Below, piece by piece: positions 1 to 13,100 of a stretch of DNA of 64,000 bases. The notes under the pieces were generated by a model. The model saw only the letters and a list, made by a program, of their open reading frames with translations. It did no database searches and was not told where the DNA came from. The translations under genes and the position numbers were made by a program. The DNA is from Sanderia malayensis (lineage: Eukaryota; Cnidaria; Scyphozoa; Semaeostomeae; Pelagiidae), in contig RQOL01000660.1 of the NCBI GenBank assembly GCA_013076295.1, positions 6,662,896-6,726,895 of the forward strand, given 5' to 3'. The first letter of the stretch is position 1; every line of letters starts with the position of its first letter.

Positions 1-968
1 AACATGTGCACCACATGTTATGATTTTGGTGATAAATACTTTCTTTTGAGTTTTCCTTTCGTAAGAAACAGGTATAAACTTTGGTCTGTGAAAAAGTATG
101 AAAATTGGGAACCCCCTTCAAATTAAAGTGGGATTCTAAGAATTGGGGAATCTCCATACAGATTCATCGGTTAATAGAACTGCAAAGATCCAATTATCTA
201 TTAAGAAATTATCCACGCTTGATCAATGGAAAAACAAGACGTGAAACAAATAAATCCAACAATAAAATAAAAAGAAAAAAGCAATTAACTGTTTGGTAAA
301 TGAATTGTACATACAGCATTACAAAAATAAAGCGAACAACATTTTCAATTTTCATGCTACAATTTACCACACCATTTACAAATGATTATCTTGCCGGTAT
401 TTTTTATAAATTCGGTAAACTGCCAACAACTCAAAGTTTCAAGGGCTTATCGAAGGCCTTAGTTACCGATATTTTATTTGAATCGTTGTCAGTTTACTGT
501 ACATACTAATTATCATAAATTGTGATTCGATTTAGAACATCTAATTAACTGCAAGGTTTCCAATTCAGTTCTGGTTTACTTAAACACAGAGATTATGGTT
601 GGATTGGAAAACCATTTAACAAACATACCTAATGGCAACATTAACAAAATAGTTGGGCTCGTAATCAAACCGACGTGAGAATCATACTTTAGCACGTAAA
701 CTAAATGGATATTTGGTATTACTTCATTCCCATCCAAATTTTGTTCAATTAATTAATCAATAAAAGTAAAGACCTCCATTATATACTGTCAAGTAACGGA
801 AAAGTAACAAAAAATAAAAGAATATATTACCAATGTAGATTAGTATAGTTTGCCTGTTACAAATACATCAATTTTGTGCAGAACGAAAGCTCAGTTCTTC
901 AGCAATAAAACAAAGTCATTAATAAATCATCGATAAACCCACCCGGCAAATCATTAGATATTGATTAA
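1..968 (-). other. Presumed endophilin-A 3'UTR and downstream sequence
   Basis: This AT-rich sequence follows the endophilin stop codon. The only good minus-strand AATAAA I see is at 473-478, about 490 nt past the stop, so the UTR may end near there. Two short open frames on the plus strand (105-299, 300-509) have low-complexity composition and look accidental. Confidence 0.4.
473..478 (-). terminator. Candidate poly(A) signal for endophilin-A
   Basis: AATAAA on the minus strand, about 490 nt downstream of the stop codon at 969. Assigned by motif and position only. Confidence 0.3.
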
Positions 969-1111
969 TCACAGGGGTACAATGACTTCGACATAATTAA
1001 CAGGAAAGAAACCAGATTCACCATTACATGTTCCTTCAAACCAATTATCATCGATCTGCCCAGTCAACATGACGACGTCACCTTCCTTGAAACTCAATTC
1101 ACCCTCGTTCT
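969..1111 (-). CDS. SH3GL: Endophilin-A exon 11: remainder of SH3 domain and stop codon
   Basis: It encodes [18 protein letters not shown], then DDNWFEG and [15 protein letters not shown] followed by TGA at 969-971. The n-Src-loop acidic residues, the ligand-binding Trp and the PxNY motif of SH3 are all present. Phase 1-2 joining with exon 10 restores a continuous ALYDFEKENEGEL. Confidence 0.95.
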
Positions 1112-4100
1112 CTGAAATCATGAAAAGAGCAAGCATAAGCGCTCTTGGGCGTTAATTATATCATTCATAACAAGTATGAAGGCGTTTATTAGAAGTGCGC
1201 TTACGAAGCTGACGATCCGTGATGCTTCAAACAAAGGCCACATTTTGTTAAACGCCCATAAAAGCCCTTCCAACTTGAATAGACGATCCTCTAAGAAGGG
1301 CACTTATTCGCGGTATAGAAAACCGTATGGTTGAGGCTGCATTAACTTTTAAATCATTGACCATTGATTTACCGACACGATTGAATATTCAAACAACGCC
1401 CAACTGTAGGGGGCGCGAGAAATGTACGGGGAAATGAAAAAAGAATGGGAAACGCGAGGTACGCAACGATATCCAATCGAAAATAAAAAAACAACCAATT
1501 TGCAGGAAAAATTGAGAATATTATAAATGAACAACAAAAATGAATTCATCTAATAGTCAAAAAGTAAGTTATTCAGTCCACATTGACTTCATAATTTCTG
1601 CGGTTTTCTTTTCGAAAACGTGGCATGTGGCTGGAAATGTTCGGTATACCTCAATAGACCTGGAAATGTATTGACAGAGAGTGAACTTCTTAATTTCGTT
1701 TTATTAGCATTTACTTTTGTTTTGAGAATGTTCCCTTGACTTAAGCTGTGCTTTGAGAGAGGGCAGTAAATTCAAATTTAAAGTTGACCAAATTGGCATG
1801 CCCTGAAACCCTCTGCCTTACTTGCCAAAATTCAACGATTTCTTTCTTTTCCCATCCTCCTTGCTTGACCCTGACTGTGTTGTCAAATAGCAAAAATCTC
1901 CATTTCCTATTAATGGCTTAGATGCTTATATTCCAATCAATCTTCATAAAATCATTACGAGCCACTCGCAGCTGAAAATTATATGACTGGAACAAAGAAG
2001 ATTTAGGCAAAAGGTGCCTTGACATAGAGAAACTTCAAGGCAGGCAATATTCTATCAACCTGCGGTTGCGGTGAAGTTGTTTCTGCAACCTCAGCAACAA
2101 AGAATAATCCAAGTGCAGGCCAGTGCTTGAGGATATTCACTGACCGTACGCAACAACTGGTGGTTGAGCTCGTCTTTTAAGGTCTCAGAGCCTTGAACAC
2201 ATCAACCTTGATAAATTTCTGAAATTCAATTAAATTTTCTACTTGTTTGGTGACAACTGGAAATAGTTGCATATGCCATTTGCAGCCTTTAGTAAGGAAT
2301 CTCGCCAGCCATATTTGCTGCCTCATTCATCATTTGCAAAGCCGACGCAGTCTACGAATTTTAACCCTAAGCTTCCAAGCATCTTTTTTTGGCAGCAAAA
2401 ACATACTGTCTAGATAGCGCTTACAATGTCCATGGCGCCAAGGGCTGCCACCACAATCCTTTCATCGCCTATATCTCCGATGTTTGTGTGACCATACATG
2501 AAGTTCTTATCATCCTGCTGGTAGGGGGAGGGGGGACAGACTGTCCCCCGCTGAGCAGTACATGCACAGCACAGCAACGCAACGTGTGTGACGAGGACGA
2601 CGACAAGAACTTGGAAAGTTGGAAATACTTCTGTTTTGTAACAATAAGCAAAACATGGCACAAAAAGGGAAACCTGGTCTAACAACCAAAATGGAGATGC
2701 TTGAAGAAATACAACAAACAGAGACACAAGAAGACTGCACATTACAATGTTTTAAAGATGCACAACGACAGTTAAAAGACACCTATGAAACGTGCATGTC
2801 AAAACTACTCACTGATTGGAAAAGATTGCAACTGAAGCACAGCGAATATTCGCAAACATTAAATAAAATTCATTTCCCAGCCACAGTGAAGTTAAATGTT
2901 GGAGGTCATGTTTATAAAACATCTTTGCTCACTTTAAAAAGTGATCCAGATTCCATGCTTGCTCACATGTTTTCTGGTAGATACAGCCTCGACAAGTCAG
3001 AAGATGGTGAATATTTTATTGATCGCGATGGTGACTGCTTCAAATATGTGCTCAACTACTTGAGAAACAAAGATGTTTTCGTCAATGATGAAGAAACCAG
3101 ACTACAGCTACTTGTCGAAGCGGAATTCTACAGAATTGATGGCCTAATCGACTGCATTGGCTATGGTTTCAATGGGTCGTCCATTTTGAATGCGAAGTTG
3201 AAGAAGCTCCTCTTTGAAAAATTAGAGAAGGTTCTGCACAAATCGGTGACAGGGAAATGGCGAATGATTTATTCGGCAGAATGTGATGGCTGGTCTGCCA
3301 AAGATTTTCACACCAATTGTGACAGAATTACACCAACTATGGTTTTACTCCAATCAGATGTTGGCAACATATTTGGAGGATTTACTGTTCAGAGTTGGGA
3401 AGGTGGGTACCACCACTGTTTTTGCTGCATGGAAAAGTGGGTGTCAGCGGGTACACCACGGGAAAAATATTTGCAAACCGTGTCTTTCGAATTTCACGGC
3501 AATTTCTCCTTAACATTTGGGTAAATCTGTCAACTTTCTTAGCTTCCAAAAATCCAATACCCGTTTTTTATTTTATAAGAAACCTAGCTCAAGCCCTACT
3601 AGTAAAAGTTTCTTAAATTTTCTATTGTTTTCTATTGTTAAGAGAAACAATAGAACAAAAGAATCTATTGTAATTTAGCACAAATTCTACTAGTAAGTTT
3701 CTTATAAAGTGGCTATAAAAAAACGTGTATACTGACACTGGCCGAGCTTTCCTAACTTCTTGAAGAACAACGAACTGCACTCTTGCAAAGCATTTTCTTT
3801 ATAAAAAATTGTGCACCAAGATTTTTCCAACTGACGCTTTTCCAAGCTCAATATTTACAATTCAAAGCTGTAAGCTCTTATAGCTGTCTTGGAATTTTAT
3901 ATTAATGCTGGTTAATCCAAAATTAACCAGGGTTAATGTTCGAAAGATAATTGCCTTGTTGGATGGCTGCCAATATACTGTATCTACTTGCCAAGTCAGA
4001 TACAAGCTGCCATACACAGCTCATCAACATACCACTGAGACCTGGGGCCCCATTAGAACTGTCACCAATCAGTCTCGTGCGGCTTGTTTTGACGAACGGC

Positions 4101-7100
4101 GCACATGCGCAGAGAGTATTATTAGACTACACCCTAAGGCATATGGTAGTGCGGTAAGCAGCCTATCCAATCATTATTGGCTGGAGCTCAAAGCAATAGC
4201 ACAATTTCTCCCTCCCTCCCTGTTCCCCTCTTATTGTTTTTTGAGTTATTTCTTCATTATTTCGCAGTTTAACCGTCCGGTTAAAGTCTGCCTGGTGTAC
4301 CGGCCGGAATGGTTTTCGGAATCGGAATCACCGACCGTAAATGCCTTTTAGGCCATGGGCAGTGCAGCTCTATCGTTTCAAGTCGTTGGACCCAACCTGG
4401 AGACTACTTTCTGACAACAGAAATGTAAAGGAAATGCCTTTCTCATCACGTTTTCACTTGTTCGCGGTTGCATAGACCCGCAGTTTTTTCAAAAACCATG
4501 AAATTGTTTCCGTAATTTTCCACTCGAAAGTCCTCAACGAAGCGCCATTTTAAAGTGTTTTTCCAGTTCGATTTCACGGCATGGAAAAGAGGCTGACTGT
4601 ATATTCTCTATTGATTCGAGATAGAGGCTGATTTCTGCGGGGTCGTGGTGGTTGGTTATGCTTGCGTATTTATGTATACTGCAAATTTTCATTTTAGCCC
4701 CCCAGGAGATGGGTTATTTATGCCAAAGAGGGTCAGATTGAAATTTCCATGCACAGTACTTGTATTCCTCAAATTTTATAGGGGTGTTCAATCGTGAAAG
4801 GAGCTTTAAAGACTGGGCCAATTTAAAAGTGGGGGAGGGGGCTAGATTAGGGAAGGAGCTAAAAATTGAATTCATGGTAAAACTATGGACAACGCAAATA
4901 TTTTGCCGATAATGCAACTTTTTTTGTATGAGTAAATATTTTCATCTCGGGCATCAGCTTACATTTCTAGATTCAACAAGGGAGAATCATCTTCAGTTAC
5001 TTATAGTTAAAAATTACAGGGGCTTGAAAACCATTCCCTTTTGCAAACACTGGCATAGCCCTGGGGGGCAGAGGGTAACTTCAGCACTTGATGATATGAA
5101 ATTTTCAATCGTTCAATATCACAACTATCCAACCATGAATCTTAAAAATTAAGAAGGTATTACGCTCATGCCTCTTTCAACCCCACGTACAGTGGGTTAG
5201 CTCGGCGCGCTCGCCTATCTATTATCAAGAGACATTGACTGATAGGGCCCACTTCGTGCGCTACATTCGCTACATGTACAATGGTACCCAATGTACGTGG
5301 GGTTCAGGGCCTTTTTTAACATACAGACTGGGGGGCCAAGGCACCCCAGCTCTCGTGGTGGCCCCCCAGTCAGCAAAGGTGGCCCCCCAGTTAAATATTA
5401 TCAATAATTTGCAATCATGATGATTCAAATGACTCGTTGTTGTGTGGAAGCCACTGTGTTTTTCAATGGTATCTTCCACAAAGTATCTAGCTTGCTTCCA
5501 GTCCTGTTGATATCATTTACAAGTGTAGTTTGACTTGTTGATTATATCAATAATACACAAACGAGTTTTTTGCTGTCCTTTCTTTAATGTTGAAAAACTG
5601 TGATCCGTTCTGTCCGTTATAACCGAATTTAGAAATACTACCTGACCCAGGGGCGCACATTAGGGGGTGTTGTGGGGGAGACACTTGAATGATTTCCCAG
5701 TCGGTCCAAAATGTTGGTCCTAAAATTTGAGAGAACAATCAAGTTTGACTGGCTGCCTAATTTAAAGTGGTATTGGCCACTAATAGTAGATTTTGAAATT
5801 TATAATTTGATTATAAATAAAATACATTTTTCAGTGATATCTGAGGCACCAAATTTGTAAAATTTCCCCCTTCGGCGGCAACCATGGTGGCGCCTCAGGT
5901 AGCCAAAATTATTTTTTATTCGAAAATGCAGTATTTGAGGGCTATCCCTATGCTCTATTCGATGGCGATGGCGTAGAAAAGCTTTATTTTTCAAATAAAA
6001 ACATTTTCCTAAAGATGCCCTTTCTCATTGCTCGCTGAGAGCTTTTTCAATTCATGGGTGTGGTATCCCTGTGGGGCAATTTGAGCCACGGTACTTTTCA
6101 GTCGGTCCAAAGAAATGTTCATGCAAAAGTCGGTCCCGAGTATATGTCGACACTTTTTTGAATTTGCTCCCCTGATCCGGCCGCTTCTCTGAAAATATAG
6201 GTCCCCTTCAAGTTTTGGCCCCCCCTCCCCCACTTGAAAATCCTTAAAAAAGGCCCTAGTGGGGTTGACAATATTTCTTGATAATAGATAGACAGGCGAG
6301 AGCAGCGAGCTAACCCATTGTACGTGGGGTTGAAAGGGGCATCAGCGTAAGCGAATGCAGCGCACGAAGTGCGTCCTATCAGTCAATGTTTCTTGATAAT
6401 GGATAGACGGGCGAGCGCGGCGAGCTAACCCACTGTACGTGGGGTTGAAAGAGGCATGAGCGTAATACCTTCTTAATTTTTAAGATTCATGGTTGGATAG
6501 TTGTGATATCGAACGATTGAAAATTTCATATCATCAAGTGTTGAGGTTACCCTGTGCCCCCCAGGGCTATTCCAGTGTTTGTAAAAGGGAATGGTTTTCA
6601 AGCCCCTGTAATTTTTAACTATAAGTAACTGAAGATGATTCTCCCTTGTTGAATCCAGAAATGTAAGCTGATGCCCGAGATGAAAATATTTACTCATACA
6701 AAAAAAGTTGCATTATCGGCAAAATATTTGCGTTGTCCATAGTTTTACCATGAATTCTATTTTTAGCTCCTTCCCTAATCTAGCCCCCTCCCCCACTTTT
6801 CAATTGGCCCAGTCTTTAAAGCTCCTTTCACGATTGAACACCCCTTAAAATTTGAGGAATACAAGTACTGTGCATGGAAATTTCAATCTGACCCTCTTTG
6901 GCATAAATAACCCATCTCCTGGGGGGCTAAATTGAAAATTTGCAGTATACATAAATACGCAAGCATAACCAACCACCACGACCTCGCAGAAATCAGCCTC
7001 TATCTCGAATCAATAGAGAATATACCAATGATATAAAGCGCCGAAGGCGCTAGATACCTGACTCGCGTCGAATCAGTGAAGCCAATAAAAATTTGGCGGC

Positions 7101-10100
7101 CATCTTAAAAGGGGGCAAAAAGTTGATGTTGGTCATCAAGTCAAAACAGAAACACTACAATTCAATGCTTGTCTTGGGGATAATAATGGTGAAATAAGTC
7201 GATATATACATATTTTTACAGAGCATACAATATGATGATACTATTGAAATTGCTAGAATGGCAAAAAACGCACCATGTATCAGTATTTTGTTTATTTATT
7301 GCGGAACGACGGATCCGGCCTAAATTTATTGAATTACAAAAACGTTGTAAAAATTAATACTTTTGGATGTACTGGATAATATGTATGCTCAAATTAAAGG
7401 TAAGTGACATGGTCTTGACATCCCAGAAGCTTATTAAAATATTAGCTGATGCGACACGGGATTTTACTGAAGTATTTGAAAACTTTACCAAAACCTGAAA
7501 TTCCAACTGAAGTAACACCACACGGTTTTGGTTGCTAAAGGTTCAACAACGAGGAAAATCAATTATCTTCAGCCTAAGTGACTTTAAATATGTAACAGAA
7601 TATCAGACCGCTACGATTCTTTGAATTAATTCACTTGTAAAAGGTATAATCTGCCACTGCGTTTCCTTTCCTTTCCTTTCGAATTGGAGAAGTGTTGTAT
7701 TTGCTAATATTTCAGTACCTACCTAAGCTTTTGGGATATCAAAATCCTGTCACTTACCTTTAATTAGAGCTTACAAATTATATCCAGTAAATCCAAGACT
7801 TTTAATTCAACAACTGTTTTTGTTATTCGATTAATTTAGGCCTGTTCCATCGTTCCGCAAAAAATAAACAAAATACCGATATTTGAAACGTTTTTTGTCA
7901 TTATCTAAATTTTACTAGTATCCTCATATTATGTGCTCTGCAACAGTATGCATATGTCAAACTTTTTTACAATTATTTTCCTCCAGAGAGAGCATTTAAC
8001 TTTGGAATCGTTGATTTACAAAAGCTATTTGCCCCCTTATAAAATGGCCGCCAAATGGCATCACTCTTGTCTGCACGAATCGTGCGGAGTCAGGTATCTA
8101 GCGCCTTCGGCGCTTTATATCATTGGAATATACAGTCAGCCTCTTTTCCATGCCGTGAAATCGAACTGGAAAACACTTTAAAATGGCGCTTCGTTGAGGA
8201 CTTTCGAGTGGAAAATTATGGAAACAATTTCATGGTTTTTGAAAAAACTGCGGGTCTATGCAACCGCGAACAAGTGAAAACGTGATAAAAAAAGTATTTC
8301 ATTTACATTTATGCTGTCAGAAAGTAGTCTCCAGGTTGGGTCCAACGAAAATTTTTTTGAGAGCCTTTTCGGCTGCAGTGCCCATGGCCTATTTCTCTAC
8401 TCAAGCAATCCGGGCCGGTAGGCTAACCGCCCAATTTCTTGAGATAACATTAATAGCTCTTATAGCTGTCTTGGAATATGCCTCTAGGCATACATATACC
8501 ATTCTAGATCAGGCAATTTATCTAATTCTCCAAACTGTCAACTCTATAATTTAAAAATTTTCTTTTCGTCTCAGGTTCAACTTCCAAAAATGATAGAAAA
8601 TCTTTTATTTTCAATTTGTCTTCCAAACATTGGAAAGTGCCAGTTTTTGCCACGCAAAACGGTTCTCCTTATATTCTCACATCCCCGGATAAAGGACCGT
8701 GTTTTGGTAATTCTGCTGCTCAATTTGACATAAATATTTGCAGTGAGCCACAAAAACACCAATGTTCTTCGATGTTAACCAATGCATACCCATTACCAGT
8801 ACCCGTCAGTGAATGCCCATATGTTATTACTGGCAGTGAAAAGTTTTTAATTAAAGCAATGGAGGTTTTTACAACCATGGAACCAGCCAAAGAATGAAAT
8901 GCTAGACAGTCAAGCAAGCACTATATAGACAATAGATACTTAAATAGCTGAATTTGGTTTTTTTTTATCTGAAATTTATAACCAGAGCTCTTGCTAATTG
9001 AATTTCTATTAATTTTAAAGTGAACTATCAAATTGATACCTCAAAAGAGGCTGTTCAACCATATATTTGCCAAATACTTTGATCATTTGTAATAATCTTT
9101 ATAAAGCAATTATGTGATGTGATAAACTTGCCTAGAGATGATTTTGTGATTTGATCAACTTGAGAGTTTAGAGAATGTAAAGGAGCAAAATGTTGTTGGG
9201 TGAAAGCTATTGTTTTCTAAGTTTGATTTTCAGTGAAATGATGTATTCAATTCCATGGCAACAATTACCAAGAAGGTATTCGGTGAATTTTGAAAATTCT
9301 GAGCTTTGCCTCTCAAATTCAGTTGAAAAAAGGTTTCCATGCTTGTGATATTGTTCTTCTGCTTCACACTCATTTTCATGTGTTCACTTGTTGGTTATGC
9401 AATATTGTGACACATTTTGGAAATATCTCATATGCAAAGATGTTTACATACTTGACATCTATAGTTTAATCGCTTGAGCAAACTGCATATCAGGTTAGTA
9501 TCCAATGCAATGAGATTAAAACAGAGTACTTCTGAACCTCCCCGAAGGGTCTGAGTTGGAATAATTCAGCAGATTAAATATCAAAATGGTAGAAGAGGAT
9601 TTCAAGTATCTTGGGGCTCAAGTCAAAAACCCAGTGAAAAAATTCAAAACCCGTAAAGCTCCTGCATGACTTGCATGCAATAAACTTAACAAGATTTTGC
9701 ATTCAAATCTTCCCTGCATCCTAAAGATTTACTCCAAACTCTAATTGAACCTGTCCTCTTGTATGGTTTGGAGACTTGAACATTGCCTCCTCATGATAGT
9801 GAATGCAGCTAGATAAAAGCCTGCACATCTGCTCAGAAAAATCCAAAATACCAGCTGGAGAACTTATGCCACGTAACAAAACATATACAAAATCCCAAGT
9901 CCAATACCTTTCAAATTAAAACTGAAAATTTCTCCAGTTTGCTGGTCATTGTCACCGCACCAAAACAAGATCACCTAACTCCTGACCTACAACTGGAAGT
10001 GTCCATTGACAAAAACTGACCTTTGCTTAAAACATAGCACAATGTTTAAGGTTGCATTACATGTCAGGGATCTGGGAACAGCAATGTAGGACAGAGCAGC

Positions 10101-13100
10101 ATGAGAAGGGGTTGTCATGGAAATTCCTACCACATATATGGTAGCCGCAGGAAGGAGGATAATATAATCACTGTAACTCAATACAATAACTTAAAATTTA
10201 GTTTAACTTTCTTTGCATTACCCTGGGAACCTTGCCTCAAGGGATATTACTCCTTAACACAAACAAGCAACAGCAGAAGTAATCCTTCCCTCTTAGAAGG
10301 CATTTATTTACCTTTTCGAAATATTGCAAGAAGATATGGTCAACCACCTTTAATATTACCGTAAATCCTCGAATAAGCCCCCACGTTCGAATAAGCGCCC
10401 CCCTCGATTAAGCCCCCACCTAAAAAATCATTTTTGCAAATAAGCCCCCCCCTCGAATAAGCCCCCATGGAGTCTTATTCGAGGGAAGCATAAGTGCAGA
10501 ATAATATCTTAATTCGAAAAAGCCCCCACAGGACAATAGCTATACAGTATCACTTCCTTTGACTCAGACAAAGAAGCAAAAAGAAACGCGATTTTCCTGA
10601 CAATAAACAAATTATTGTTAGATTTTCACATAGTACTTTGTGAAAAAAGTTTAGCTGATTGAGAAAACTATGTCGTCTTTTTTCTGTAAATCTTTGAGAA
10701 AAAAGCAAAACTTTGAATTAAGCCCCCCCCCTCGAATAAGCCCTCCCCTCGAATAAGCCCCCACCCAAAAATTCATTTTTGCAAATAAGCCCCCGGGGGC
10801 TTATTCGAGGATTTACGGTATTGACAGTGATGATGTTGATGATGATGCAGATATTATGCAACAAATTGTATATATAGTTTTGATGATGCTTATGCCGAAA
10901 GTTCGGATTTATGCTTTCCTACATATTTGATGGCATTAAATTTGATTGCAGTATTTGATTGTGGGGAATAAATTGTAAATAGCCTACCTTTCTCGAAGTC
11001 ATACAAGGCTTTGGCCTGTGGCTTGGAGCGTGGTGGTGGAGCAGTTGGTCTTGAAACAGTTGGAGACACAGTAACTGGGCCACTGCTGAAGTTCACCTGA
11101 TCACTGCCAGAATCACTACTGGCATCATCATAATTTGACTTGCCAAATGTCTTTCTCTCAGCACGAGGTCTGCTTGCTGCAGTAGACATGCTAAAATGAA
11201 ACGATAAAGAAACAGACTCAGAAATCATTTGATATCACAAACTAGAAGGCAGGGACTTTCACACTGATTCACCAGTGCACTTGGATGACGTTGCTATATC
11301 ATTATTCCAGTATATCTGAAAAGTAAGTTGGTATGTACAAACGAAAACTTACTGATCATTGAGAGATGATACCAACACTTCACAAGTTTCATAACATTCT
11401 TTGTGATAATTACGAAGAGCTTCTGCAAAAGCATGTAACTGACCAATGTGTTCAACCTTAGAAATGAAATTAAGATAACATTTAAAACTTGTGTCAATAT
11501 TTGTACTGATAGAATGTCACAAGTTTTCAGAAAAGCTGAAATCATAAAATATCAATGTGAAGAAACAAAAGTATTAAGCAGAATGTAAATTGTAGATTGT
11601 GAAAAGATGTCAATAGGCACCATTGTATTAAAAGCAATATGTTAAGTCTTTGATTGAGCCCCGGGAGCTTAGTTTGCAAAAATATTTTAGGGTAGGGCTT
11701 ATTAAAGGGGACTTATTCTGTATAGGCAAAGACTGTCAGTAAGATATGCTGTTTTCGTGGTGATATCTATGTCCAAGTGTGTTGGAAAAACACAAGAAAG
11801 TCTGTCAATTAATGTATTTAGTAAAATAACAAACCATCTCTAACATTTTCAAATATAAAGTTATCAAAAGTTATACATTGAAAAGTTGTCCTATAAACTT
11901 TGTTCACATTTCATCCAGTTATTTGAATTTTGCTAAAATTGAATAATTTCCCTTGAGGGCTTATTCGAGGGTGGGGGCATATTTTGCAAAAAATAATTTA
12001 AGGTGGGAGCTTATTTGAGGGTGGGGGTTTAACTAAGGACTTACATCACTATCCATGAGATTCATCATGCTACTGTAACAAAGCTCCTTTGATTCTTCAA
12101 ATTTCTCCTCCGCAATGCGCAACTCTTGTTTCGTTACTGTGGAAAATAAAACACACAATTCACATCAACAACATACAATAACATTGCAGCATCAAAAAAT
12201 TGTGTGCACACCTAAGTGAGGAATGTGTTTGCTCACTTAGGTGTGCAAACACATTGCTTAATATGTCTTTTTGTAGGAAATTTAACCGTACCAGAACTAC
12301 AGGGTGGCCCAGAAAAAAGTAACCCCCCTAACAAAATAATTCGTAAAAATATTTCTGAAGTAGTAACTTCATGAAATTGATACATCAAGTTAATCCACTT
12401 AAGTGTGATATTTTGTGTAAATATTGTGTTGGTAGAGTTTATTATCTCTGAGTAAATGTACTTTCAAACTTAAGCATCCAAAAACACACTGTTTGGAAAC
12501 ATATAACTTTATATTGACGCAACAAAACACGAAAAACTTCAACATAGTCCAGCCCAGTCACTCATAGTCCAGTTCGTATTCGGGAACTCTGATAAGATTC
12601 TTTTTCTTCCCCATCCTTTTTCTATTCTTAAATTCTTTATAAGATGCTTATCTTCTACTGATATTGCAGGCATTTTCCTTTACATTAATTTTTGTTTTGC
12701 TTGCTTGCTGACGTGATGAAATTTCAATTTCCCGCCAAAACAGCGGGTGTTTGTATGTCACGAATTTAATGCCTCATTGTGCCTAGATGGAAGCTCTAAA
12801 CATCAAATATTCCACACGTTAATACACTTGAATTGAATATCATCTGGTATAAATTTGATTGAATTCATTTTTGAGAAAAAATATCTATAAATTATTTTGT
12901 TTGGGGGGTTACTTTTTTCTGGGCCACCCTGTATTAGGCAGTTAGTCAAAGATTTGTTGCTTAATGTTCCAGTGTACATGGAAAGGAACACCTATGCCAA
13001 AATCAAATTCTTGTCACAAAACAAAAGTTCCAATTCTGCAGAATTACAAAGAAACCTCTTGCATTGGAGTTGGAAAAAACTTGCTTATAAAAAGAAGAGT

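Noticed and set aside
3403..3524. Reading BTB-TLDc exon 1 through to a stop at 3524
   Set aside because: The tail does not continue the TLDc fold, whereas splicing at 3402 to 8575 restores it in phase.
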